Part shown: piece by piece, positions 7,911 to 15,454 of the stretch
How the letters are laid out: each line of letters opens with the position of its first letter
How positions within the stretch are numbered: the stretch's first letter is position 1
Source of the DNA: GCA-2732805 sp964516605
GTDB lineage: Bacteria; Pseudomonadota; Gammaproteobacteria; Coxiellales; Coxiellaceae
NCBI GenBank assembly: GCA_964516605.1
Contig: CAZFAA010000003.1
Coordinates: forward strand, 1-58,100
Direction: 5' to 3'
DNA: 58,100 nt
The notes under the pieces: model-generated
Told to the model about the DNA's origin: nothing
Seen by the model: only the letters and a program-made list of their open reading frames with translations
The model's database searches: none
Translations under genes and position numbers: made by a program

Positions 7911-10595
7911 ATGTCTTCTCCTAAAACATTAGTTCTTGTTGACGGTTCATCGTACTTATTTCGTGCATACCATGCGCTGCCACCACTTATGACGACAGCC
8001 GGTCAGCCGACGGGGGCGATTTATGGCGTGCTGAATATGCTCAAACGTTTGATGGCAGATTATAAGCCTGATTATGTAGCGGTCGTATTTGATCCCAAAG
8101 GTGGTTCGTTTCGCAATCAACTTTATAAAGAATACAAAGCGAATCGTGTGGTGATGCCAGATGAGCTGCAAGTGCAGATTAAACCATTACATGATGCCAT
8201 TCGTGCCATGGGTTTTCCGCTCGTGATTGTGGACAATATGGAGGCTGATGATGTGATTGGAACGCTTGTGTGTGAAGCACAAAAGCAGCAACTTCATACT
8301 ATTGTGTCGACAGGTGATAAAGATATGGCACAGTTGGTCAATGAGCACACGACATTGATTAATACGATGTCGAATCACACTTTGGATAGCGCAGGTGTGT
8401 TTGAAAAATTTGGTGTGAGGCCTGATCAAATTGTCGATTACCTCACCTTGATTGGTGATACCTCAGATAATGTGCCGGGTGTGCCGAAAGTTGGCCCTAA
8501 AACAGCAGCAAAATGGCTCAGTCAATATGAAACTTTGGATAATTTGATCGGGCATGCACAAGAGATCACCGGCAAAGTAGGCGAATATTTTCGCGCTTTT
8601 ATTCCACAAATACCATTAACACGTCAATTGGTTACGATTAAATGTGATGTGGATCTGCCACAAAAACCACAGGATTTAATCTTATCTGCACCGGACACAG
8701 TGCGGTTGCGAGAACTGTTTACCGAGCTTGAGTTTCGTAATTGGCTGAAAGAACTCAAAGAAGTCGATGCGCCGATTGTGGCAAAAGAAAAACACTACGA
8801 GACAATTTTAGATGACGCTACCTTAGCGTTATGGATTAAAAAGCTTAACACAGCCAATGTGATTGCCTTTGACACTGAAACAACGAGCCTAGATAGCATG
8901 CAAGCGCAGTTGGTTGGGGTGTCATTTTGTGTCGAACCTTTTGTCGCAGCATATGTACCACTGGCGCATGATTGTTTGGATGCGCCCGCGCAATTAGAGC
9001 GTGATGCTGTTTTACAGCAATTAAAACCGATCTTAGCAGATACTAATAAAACGATTGTTGGCCAGAATTTAAAATACGATATGAAAGTATTAAAGCAATA
9101 TGGCATTGAGATCACCGCCAAAACCTATGATACGATGCTGGAGTCTTATGTATTAGACAGCAGTCGTGCGCGCCATGATATGGATTCATTAGCGCTAGAC
9201 TATTTGGGCTACACGACACTCACTTTTGAGGACATTGCTGGTAAAGGGGCTAAACAGCTCACCTTCAATCAAGTTGATGTCGATACGGCGACTCGTTATG
9301 CGGCCGAAGATGTGGATATTACGTTGCAATTGCATCAGTGTTTTATGACAGAGTTGAATGCACTACCGAGTGTCAAAAAAGTATTGGATGACATTGAAGA
9401 ACCATTAATGCCGATTTTAGCGGGTATGGAATACCGCGGTGTGTTAATTGATGCTACGCTGCTGCATCAACAAAGTCAGCTCTTAACACAGCGCATTGTG
9501 CAATTGCAAAAAGATATCTATACGATGGCGGGTGAAGAATTTAATATTGATTCCCCCAAGCAATTACAGCAAATTTTATATGATATATTGCATTTGCCCA
9601 TTTTAAAAAAAACACCGACGGGGCAACCATCTACAGCTGAAAATGTGTTGCAAGAGTTGGCGCATGATTATCCGATTCCCAAGTTAATTTTAGAGTATCG
9701 ATCTCTAGCTAAATTAAAATCAACGTATACGGATAAATTACCCCAGCAAATCGATTCACGAACAGGACGCGTTCATACGCATTACAATCAAACCACTACG
9801 TCAACAGGGCGTTTATCCTCGCGGGATCCAAATTTACAAAACATTCCAGTGCGTCATGAGCAGGGCCGTAAAATTCGCCAAGCATTTATTGCCCCAAAGG
9901 ATTGCATGTTGTTATCGGCGGATTATTCACAAATTGAATTGCGCATTATGGCGCATTTATCAAAAGATCGAGGATTATTGAGTGCCTTTGAGCAGGGTCT
10001 CGATGTGCATCAGTCTACGGCTGCTGAAGTATTTAATGTGGCATTAGCAGACGTGACACCAGAATTACGGCGGCGTGCTAAAGCAATTAACTTTGGTTTG
10101 ATGTATGGCATGTCGGCATTTGGTTTGGCACAGCAGCTTGGAATTGAACGCTCCGAGGCACAACAGTACATGCAGGTTTATTTTGAGCGTTATCCGTATG
10201 TTCAACAATATATGCATCAAGCACGCGAGTTAGCAGCTCAGCAAGGGTATGTTGAAACGTTATTTGGGCGGCGCGTGTTTGTACCCGAAATTAGTAGTTC
10301 TAATATTCATAAAAAACAGGGTGCAGAGCGTGCTGCGGTTAATGCACCGTTGCAAGGTACGGCAGCGGATATCATTAAATTAGCGATGCTCGCTGTGCAG
10401 GGTTGGATTGATGAGACTCGCTCGCATGTGAAGATGATTATGCAGGTACATGACGAACTTATTTTTGAAGTACCAAAACAAGATATAGAGAGTGCGCGTG
10501 CGCACATTAAGTTGCATATGGAGCAAGCGGCTGTGTTAGCAGTACCGTTGATTGTTGACATTGGTGTTGGCGCTAACTGGGATGAAGCACATTGA
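7911..10595 (+). CDS. polA: DNA polymerase I
   Basis: The 894-residue protein has all three Pol I domains. The 5'-3' flap nuclease occupies about residues 1-290 (ADDVIGTL and GDTSDNVPGVPKVGPKTA motifs). The 3'-5' proofreading domain follows, with FDTETTSLD near residue 320 retaining the Asp/Glu metal ligands. The polymerase domain carries motif A LLSADYSQIELRI (near 667), motif B RRAKAINFGLMYG (near 725) and motif C VHDELIF (near 847). It fills gaps, removes RNA primers and acts in repair. The exonuclease looks intact, unlike in some bacteria. Its last codons overlap the start of the P450 gene by 4 bases. Confidence 0.98.
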   Translation: MSSPKTLVLVDGSSYLFRAYHALPPLMTTAGQPTGAIYGVLNMLKRLMADYKPDYVAVVFDPKGGSFRNQLYKEYKANRVVMPDELQVQIKPLHDAIRAMGFPLVIVDNMEADDVIGTLVCEAQKQQLHTIVSTGDKDMAQLVNEHTTLINTMSNHTLDSAGVFEKFGVRPDQIVDYLTLIGDTSDNVPGVPKVGPKTAAKWLSQYETLDNLIGHAQEITGKVGEYFRAFIPQIPLTRQLVTIKCDVDLPQKPQDLILSAPDTVRLRELFTELEFRNWLKELKEVDAPIVAKEKHYETILDDATLALWIKKLNTANVIAFDTETTSLDSMQAQLVGVSFCVEPFVAAYVPLAHDCLDAPAQLERDAVLQQLKPILADTNKTIVGQNLKYDMKVLKQYGIEITAKTYDTMLESYVLDSSRARHDMDSLALDYLGYTTLTFEDIAGKGAKQLTFNQVDVDTATRYAAEDVDITLQLHQCFMTELNALPSVKKVLDDIEEPLMPILAGMEYRGVLIDATLLHQQSQLLTQRIVQLQKDIYTMAGEEFNIDSPKQLQQILYDILHLPILKKTPTGQPSTAENVLQELAHDYPIPKLILEYRSLAKLKSTYTDKLPQQIDSRTGRVHTHYNQTTTSTGRLSSRDPNLQNIPVRHEQGRKIRQAFIAPKDCMLLSADYSQIELRIMAHLSKDRGLLSAFEQGLDVHQSTAAEVFNVALADVTPELRRRAKAINFGLMYGMSAFGLAQQLGIERSEAQQYMQVYFERYPYVQQYMHQARELAAQQGYVETLFGRRVFVPEISSSNIHKKQGAERAAVNAPLQGTAADIIKLAMLAVQGWIDETRSHVKMIMQVHDELIFEVPKQDIESARAHIKLHMEQAAVLAVPLIVDIGVGANWDEAH

Positions 10596-11692
10596 TTGAT
10601 CAACAATTCATACAAAATCCTTATGCAGTCTATACACAGATGGCGCAACAAGGTGATGTTTTTTGGGATCAGCATTATCGTTCGTGGTGTGTGCTGGGAT
10701 ATGATGCGGCGTGTCAGGCGCTAACACATGCTGATTTTTCAGCTGACATCAGCGATTTTTTGTTGACAACTACCTTCCCACGTAAAGCACAGTCTCACGT
10801 ATTACCCTTGGTTGATTTTTTTAAGCAGTGGTTATTTTATTTAGACCCACCACAGCATACTGTATTGCGCCGTCAGCTCAGCACGATTTTCTCACAAAAA
10901 GCGATTGCAGAGTATCAACCTCAGGTGGAGTGCATCGTCGCAGAGGTATGTGGTTCTCAGCATGGCACATTTGATTTCGTCACGCATGTTGCACAAGTGA
11001 TTGCATCGCGCGTTATGGCGCATGTTTTAAATTTACCAGCAGACGTTGCGCCACAATTGCTACAGTGGACTTTTGAGTTAGCGGGGTTTCTCGATGGCTT
11101 TGTGCGCACACCGGATACGTATCAGCCGGCGCTGAAAGCTATGCAAGAAATGCAGTCCTATTTTAAATCTGATTGGGTTTTAAAGACGATGTTGCTGACG
11201 ACGGGAATTGACACCACAATTAGTTTTTTATCGAGTGCGGTGTATTTATTATTACAGAATCCTGAGCAAATAATGCTATTAAAAAATCAGCCTGGTTTAG
11301 TAGATTTAGCGTTGGATGAATTCATTCGCTTTGAACCCGCTGCGCATTTAAATGTGCGTCGTGCTACATGTGATCTGCGTTTTCAGGGTTGTGATATAAA
11401 GCAGGGCGATATGGTCAGTATTTTTTTAGCGGCAGCCAATCGTGATCCACGATTTTTTAACGAACCTAATCAGTTGGATTTGCAGCGTAATCCTAATCCA
11501 CACCTGTCTTTTGGTTATGGTATACATTATTGCTTGGGTCGATTGCTTGTGCGTTTGACAGCGCGCACGTGTATTGCGTATATTTTTCAGCATTGGCCGC
11601 ACTTGAAGCAATTGGATCATACAGTGATATGGACGATGGGCACATCCTTACGGCAGATACAGTTATTAACAGTGAGTAACAGTCGTGATTAA
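10592..11692 (+). CDS. Cytochrome P450, unusually short
   Basis: This 366-residue cytoplasmic P450 has the haem-ligand motif FGYGIHYCLG (Cys314), the K-helix ExxR (E243-R246), the I-helix TTGIDTT (203-209) and the C-helix DPPQHTVLRR (85-94). Bacterial P450s usually have about 400 residues. Here the chain runs almost directly from SYFKSDW (189-195) into the I-helix. The usual linker of about 30-40 residues there (G-H region) is largely missing, although all catalytic motifs remain. The start is TTG inside the polA stop, so translation is probably coupled. It overlaps the Nudix gene by 8 bases. The substrate is unknown, and no redox partner is encoded nearby. Confidence 0.9.
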   Translation: MIDQQFIQNPYAVYTQMAQQGDVFWDQHYRSWCVLGYDAACQALTHADFSADISDFLLTTTFPRKAQSHVLPLVDFFKQWLFYLDPPQHTVLRRQLSTIFSQKAIAEYQPQVECIVAEVCGSQHGTFDFVTHVAQVIASRVMAHVLNLPADVAPQLLQWTFELAGFLDGFVRTPDTYQPALKAMQEMQSYFKSDWVLKTMLLTTGIDTTISFLSSAVYLLLQNPEQIMLLKNQPGLVDLALDEFIRFEPAAHLNVRRATCDLRFQGCDIKQGDMVSIFLAAANRDPRFFNEPNQLDLQRNPNPHLSFGYGIHYCLGRLLVRLTARTCIAYIFQHWPHLKQLDHTVIWTMGTSLRQIQLLTVSNSRD

Positions 11693-12143
11693 ATTTTTTA
11701 ATGCGTTGACATTTTTGCAGCGAAAGTTGCAAAAGCTTTTTAATGCGAAAACAGTGGGTGTGCGTGTATTGGTGTTTAATGAGCAAGGTCAAGTGTTATT
11801 GATTCGGCACACGTATACAGCAGGTTGGCATTTTCCAGGTGGCGGTGTGAATGCGCGTGAAACACCAAAGCAGGCGGCCTTACGAGAAGCATATGAAGAA
11901 GCGGGTATCAAAACCCAAGATGAACCGACTTTGATGGGGTTTTATTATCAAACGGTACGTGGTGCAGATGATTACGTTGCGCTATATCTCATTCATTCGT
12001 TCATTCAGTATGTTGTATCTAGTCCTGAAATAGCGGAAATACGTTGGAGTGATCCAGATCAGTTGCCAGAGGGTACCTCAGAGTCAACATATCAACGTTT
12101 GCGCGAATATTTTGACAGCGCCCCAATGTCAGATCGATGGTAG
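11685..12143 (+). CDS. Nudix hydrolase
   Basis: The 152-residue protein contains a perfect Nudix box, G-x5-E-x7-RE-x-x-EE-x-G, within GGVNARETPKQAALREAYEE (roughly residues 45-64). Nudix enzymes cleave nucleoside diphosphates linked to another moiety, using Mg2+ held by the box glutamates. The GTG start lies inside the end of the P450 gene, so polA, P450 and Nudix are probably one transcript. It reads towards glmS with a 21-base convergent gap. The exact substrate cannot be assigned. Confidence 0.9.
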   Translation: MIKFFNALTFLQRKLQKLFNAKTVGVRVLVFNEQGQVLLIRHTYTAGWHFPGGGVNARETPKQAALREAYEEAGIKTQDEPTLMGFYYQTVRGADDYVALYLIHSFIQYVVSSPEIAEIRWSDPDQLPEGTSESTYQRLREYFDSAPMSDRW

Positions 12144-12164
12144 TGTCAGACCAGGCGATTCTCC

Positions 12165-13997
12165 CTACTCAACCGTTACCGACTTCGCTAAATTCCGTGG
12201 TTGATCGACATCTGTTCCTTTTAATACCGCCACGTGATACGCGAGTAATTGCAATGGTATCGTGTAAATAATGGATGTGATGGAATCAGGTGTCGATGGA
12301 ATTTTAATGACGGTTAGATTTTTTGTATGCTGCCAATCGAGTGTTTCATCACTAAAAATGTATAACTGACCACCGCGTGCTTCCACTTCTTTAATGTTCG
12401 ATTCTAACTTATCGTGCAGGGAATCATTGGGTGCAATCACAATCACTGGCATATCCCCATCCACCAAAGCCAGCGGCCCATGTTTCAATTCGCCTGCGGG
12501 ATAGGCTTGTGCATGAATATAAGCGATTTCTTTAATTTTTAACGCGCCTTCGAGTGCTACGGCATATGATCTGCCACGACCTAAATAGATCGCTTTGTGT
12601 TTATCAATAAATTGATTGGCCACTTGTTCAATTTGTTTATCTAAGGCGGTGACTTGTTCTGCCAGTTTCGGTAATTTGTTCAAATCATCAATTAATGCTT
12701 GCTGTGCTTTGGCGTCCAATTTATGGTGTTTACCGAGCGCTAAGGTTAATAATAATAAAGCCGCCAATTGCGCTGTAAACGTTTTAGTAGCTGCGACGCC
12801 AATTTCAATACCCGCTTTAGTAATAAAGTTTAAATCCGTTTCGCGCACGAGTGTACTGTGTGCTACATTGCAAATCGCCAGTGTTGCGGCAACATGCTGC
12901 TCTTTTGCTTTGCGCAGCGCAGCGAGCGTGTCAGCCGTTTCGCCTGATTGTGATAAAGCAACAAATAGAGTATGAGGTTCACTGACGCTATCACGATAGC
13001 GGTATTCACTGGCAATTTCCACCTGACAGGGAATGCCCGCTAATGCTTCCAGCCAATATTTAGCAATAAGGGCGGCATGAAAACTGGTGCCACAAGCGAT
13101 AATCACGACACGCTGAATCGTAGGTAAGATGCTCATCGCTTTATGTCCAAAGCAATGATCGCTGATACTGTTATTAAAAAGATGATTACACAGAGTATCG
13201 GTTAGTGCTTGCGACTGTTCGTAAATTTCTTTTTGCATGTAATGTCTAAAATTACCTTTAGACGAAGCGCTGGCACTGATGGATGAAAATTTTATTTTGC
13301 GCTCAACCAGCTCATGTTGCTTATTTTCAATAAGCACTTTATCACGCGTCAAGATTGCTAAATCACCTTCTTCAAGATGAATAAATTGTTGGGTAACAGG
13401 CAGCAAGGCAATTTGATCCGATGCAATAAAGTGCTCGCCAAAACCAATACCAACAACCAGAGGACTGCCATAACATGCGCCAAAAAGCATTTCAGGTGCG
13501 TCTTCAAAAATAATACCCAGTGCATAGGAGCCTTTGAGCTCTTCTAGGGCATGGCGTATCGCTTGGCGGTGATTGGGGTGCTGTTGATAATAGTAGTGAA
13601 TCAAATGACAAATTACTTCGGTATCTGTTTCAGACAGAAAGACATAGCCCAGCCCAATCAATCGTTCGCGCAGAGCCAAGTAGTTTTCAATAATGCCATT
13701 GTGCACAACGGCTACTTTTTCTTGTGAAATGTGAGGGTGCGCATTGCGTTCACTGGGTTCACCATGTGTTGCCCAGCGTGTGTGGGCAATGCCCAATTGA
13801 CCATACAGCTCATGTTTTATAAGCGCTTCTTCTAATTTCGACACCTTACCTAAAACGCGAATGCGCTCTATTTTAGATTTTGCGCGACACACCGCAATAC
13901 CCGCTGAGTCGTAACCGCGATATTCGAGACGCTTTAAACCTTCGAGTAATATAGGAGATACATTACGTTCTGCAATGGCACCAACGATTCCGCACAT
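12165..13997 (-). CDS. glmS: Glucosamine-6-phosphate synthase (isomerising glutamine amidotransferase)
   Basis: The 610-residue enzyme converts fructose-6-phosphate and glutamine into glucosamine-6-phosphate, the first step to peptidoglycan and LPS amino sugars. It begins MCGIVGAIA, so Cys2 is the N-terminal nucleophile of the class II glutaminase domain (1 to about 240). Two SIS sugar-isomerase domains follow (CGTSFHAALIAKYWLE; LGRGRSYAVALEGALKIKE), and the C-terminus DQPRNLAKSVTVE is the conserved tail closing the active site. The length matches the family. No glmS ribozyme is evident, as expected for a gammaproteobacterium. Confidence 0.98.
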   Translation of the reverse strand: MCGIVGAIAERNVSPILLEGLKRLEYRGYDSAGIAVCRAKSKIERIRVLGKVSKLEEALIKHELYGQLGIAHTRWATHGEPSERNAHPHISQEKVAVVHNGIIENYLALRERLIGLGYVFLSETDTEVICHLIHYYYQQHPNHRQAIRHALEELKGSYALGIIFEDAPEMLFGACYGSPLVVGIGFGEHFIASDQIALLPVTQQFIHLEEGDLAILTRDKVLIENKQHELVERKIKFSSISASASSKGNFRHYMQKEIYEQSQALTDTLCNHLFNNSISDHCFGHKAMSILPTIQRVVIIACGTSFHAALIAKYWLEALAGIPCQVEIASEYRYRDSVSEPHTLFVALSQSGETADTLAALRKAKEQHVAATLAICNVAHSTLVRETDLNFITKAGIEIGVAATKTFTAQLAALLLLTLALGKHHKLDAKAQQALIDDLNKLPKLAEQVTALDKQIEQVANQFIDKHKAIYLGRGRSYAVALEGALKIKEIAYIHAQAYPAGELKHGPLALVDGDMPVIVIAPNDSLHDKLESNIKEVEARGGQLYIFSDETLDWQHTKNLTVIKIPSTPDSITSIIYTIPLQLLAYHVAVLKGTDVDQPRNLAKSVTVE

Positions 13998-14119
13998 GGG
14001 TATTGTCCTAATTCTAGTGGATGTACTTTAGAGTATATACCACAAATTTGGTAAGGCGCGAAGTTGGTGATAAGAATTCATTTGACTCACACAGGTTAAA
14101 AATATTGATATATTGTAAC

Positions 14120-14140
14120 AAATGATATATGGTATCATTT
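14120..14140. promoter_or_regulatory. Zur-box-like operator upstream of the His-rich membrane protein gene
   Basis: AAATGATA (14120-14127) and TATCATTT (14133-14140) are perfect inverted arms around a 5-base centre. The 21-bp site matches the gammaproteobacterial Zur box as I recall it (arms AAATGTTATA and TATAACATTT) at about 16 of 20 positions. It lies 40 bases before the ATG at 14181 and near a possible promoter (TTGATA 14105-14110, TATGGT 14128-14133), so bound repressor would block it. A further half-site-like GTTATAAC lies at 14153-14160. Confidence 0.65.
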
Positions 14141-14180
14141 TTAACATTAAACGTTATAACACATTATATGGGGTATTATC

Positions 14181-14789
14181 ATGAGCGGATGTAATCACAG
14201 TCACAGTCACAGTCACAGTCACGGTCATTCAGAGCAAAAACACGCAGACAGATGGACAAATGCGGCTGCGGTCATAGGAGGTGTAGCCAGTTTCTTAAGC
14301 GATGCTTTTTGGTTAGCAGATATGATTGATACCTTCGGTGGACTGGAGACTGACGTAATGGGCTTATCTCGTTATGCGATTGCGTTTGGTTGTACCATAG
14401 CGTTATTTTCAGCTTGTGGCGCTGCTTATTGTCATCGAGTACTGGATACAAAAAATCAGCAAGCAGCCGATCAAAGCACCTCGAGTGAGTCTGAGTCAGG
14501 GGCAGATGCTACAAAGCCATTGCTTCGTGTTCAGAACTCCTTAACGCTATGGCAAAAGATAGCTTTATTAGGCGACTTTTTATCTCATGCCGGTGACGTA
14601 GCAGGGCCGATGATGTTTGTTATTAGTTTAGCCGCAAAGGATCATTTGTCGCGCAGTGCAAAAATAGGCTCTCAAGTAGGTACCTTGTTGTTAGGAGGAT
14701 TGGGTGCTTTTGCTGGCGTTAGAACGTGTAAAAATACGATGATGCAAGCGCAGGGAGGAAATGCAGCTCACTCTTGTAATCATCATTAG
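14181..14789 (+). CDS. His-rich four-helix membrane protein, probable zinc-responsive gene
   Basis: This 202-residue protein is of no family I recognise. Its N-terminus has alternating His-Ser pairs (His at 6, 8, 10, 12, 14, 16 and 21) next to Cys4, and the C-terminus ends HSCNHH, so both ends look able to bind metal. Four hydrophobic stretches lie at about 28-47, 64-84, 125-150 and 166-182, with SHAGD in the third. An acidic Ser-rich linker (about 95-112) separates the two helix pairs. A GGGG ribosome site precedes the ATG. A Zur-box-like palindrome sits just upstream, and the zur-like gene is the convergent neighbour. A role in zinc uptake, export or storage is inferred from this context; it is not a standard CDF or ZIP transporter. 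Confidence 0.75.
   Translation: MSGCNHSHSHSHSHGHSEQKHADRWTNAAAVIGGVASFLSDAFWLADMIDTFGGLETDVMGLSRYAIAFGCTIALFSACGAAYCHRVLDTKNQQAADQSTSSESESGADATKPLLRVQNSLTLWQKIALLGDFLSHAGDVAGPMMFVISLAAKDHLSRSAKIGSQVGTLLLGGLGAFAGVRTCKNTMMQAQGGNAAHSCNHH
14196..14225 (+). repeat. CACAGT hexanucleotide repeat encoding the His-Ser run
   Basis: There are four perfect CACAGT units (14196-14219) and one variant CACGGT (14220-14225), in frame within the start of the His-rich gene. Slippage would add or remove one His-Ser pair without breaking the frame, so the number of metal ligands could vary between strains. Confidence 0.85.
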
Positions 14790-14811
14790 CCAGTTTATTT
14801 TTTAAAAATCA

Positions 14812-14857
14812 GGCACAGCAGTAGATGCTTTAAATGCAACTGTTGCATGTGCCTTTT
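14812..14857 (+). terminator. Possible terminator of the His-rich gene, inside the 3' end of zur
   Basis: GGCACA (14812-14817) pairs with TGTGCC (14848-14853) and is followed by TTTT. The loop holds a second stem, ATGCAAC/GTTGCAT (14834-14840 with 14842-14848). The inner palindrome also encodes the Cys-x-x-Cys end of the Zur-like protein, so it may simply be coding sequence. Confidence 0.35.
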
Positions 14858-15276
14858 ATTTCTATAAGAGAGTCATCGATTAGAAAGTGATGCTGCCTGG
14901 ACAAACTAATCAAAAAATCGACAACTGATTTATCCATTATTTCAGAAGCGGTTAGGCATTTTCTGCAAATAAAAATAATACCATGATAGGTTGTGTCTAA
15001 GTGGTCTAATTGCGTGCAAAACACGTACTTATTTTCTGCGTCAATACGATGCAGTATTTTGCGGTCAAGGAAATATTCAATGACGCGGTATACTGTTGTG
15101 GGTTCAGCGCTGTCTCTCTTTTTTTTCAGCTTGTCCAATACCTCATACGCGCTGATTGGTTTTTTTGATTTTATAAAAATATCTAAAACAGCTTTGCGAA
15201 GATCTGTTAATTTAAGGGTTTCATCTAAGGCGAGTAATTTATCAAATACTTCATTTTTTGATGACGCGTTTCCCAT
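14830..15276 (-). CDS. zur: Fur-family metal repressor, Zur-like
   Basis: This 148-residue DNA-binding repressor has a winged helix at about residues 20-85 (ISAYEVLDKLKK, PTTVYRVIEYFLDRKILHRI) and a C-terminal dimerisation domain with two CxxC pairs (FICRKC near 104-109 and TCNSCI at the end) that hold structural zinc. The segment NKYVFC, then ICRKC, then IEIKGTCNSC follows E. coli Zur closely, and the histidine-rich iron motif typical of Fur is absent, so Zur is preferred. Zur with zinc represses zinc-acquisition genes. AGAGG precedes the ATG. The gene is flanked by two palindromes resembling its own operator, at 14120 and 15390; the latter lies 114 bases upstream and could also allow autoregulation. 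Confidence 0.85.
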   Translation of the reverse strand: MGNASSKNEVFDKLLALDETLKLTDLRKAVLDIFIKSKKPISAYEVLDKLKKKRDSAEPTTVYRVIEYFLDRKILHRIDAENKYVFCTQLDHLDTTYHGIIFICRKCLTASEIMDKSVVDFLISLSRQHHFLIDDSLIEIKGTCNSCI

Positions 15277-15389
15277 AAAAACCTCTAAAATTTAGCTGAA
15301 CAAGAGAGGTCTAACCTAATGTATTTGAGCCAAAAAATCCAGCCGATTTTTGATACTGTTTTATTTTTTATGCAAATCAGGCGACTAAT

Positions 15390-15410
15390 AATTGTTATTT
15401 TATAACAATT
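15390..15410. promoter_or_regulatory. Zur-box-like operator between zur and the duplicated-domain protein gene
   Basis: AATTGTTAT (15390-15398) and ATAACAATT (15402-15410) are perfect 9-bp inverted arms around TTT. It matches the recalled Zur box at about 17 of 20 positions and is the best palindrome in the intergenic DNA of this window. It covers the -35 element of the rightward promoter. Confidence 0.72.
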
Positions 15411-15420
15411 GATATATTAT
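15392..15420 (+). promoter_or_regulatory. Promoter overlapping the Zur box
   Basis: TTGTTA (15392-15397), a 17-base spacer and TATTAT (15415-15420, five of six consensus) make a good sigma-70 promoter for the gene starting at 15455. Its -35 lies inside the palindrome, so zinc-loaded Zur would exclude RNA polymerase. Confidence 0.6.
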
Positions 15421-15454
15421 GTCATATAAGTATGATTGCAAAAAGGGGTATCAC

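Noticed and set aside
14834..14848. Palindrome ATGCAAC-GTTGCAT as an operator
   Set aside because: It encodes the Cys-Asn-Ser-Cys metal site at the end of the Zur-like protein, so coding constraint explains most of it.
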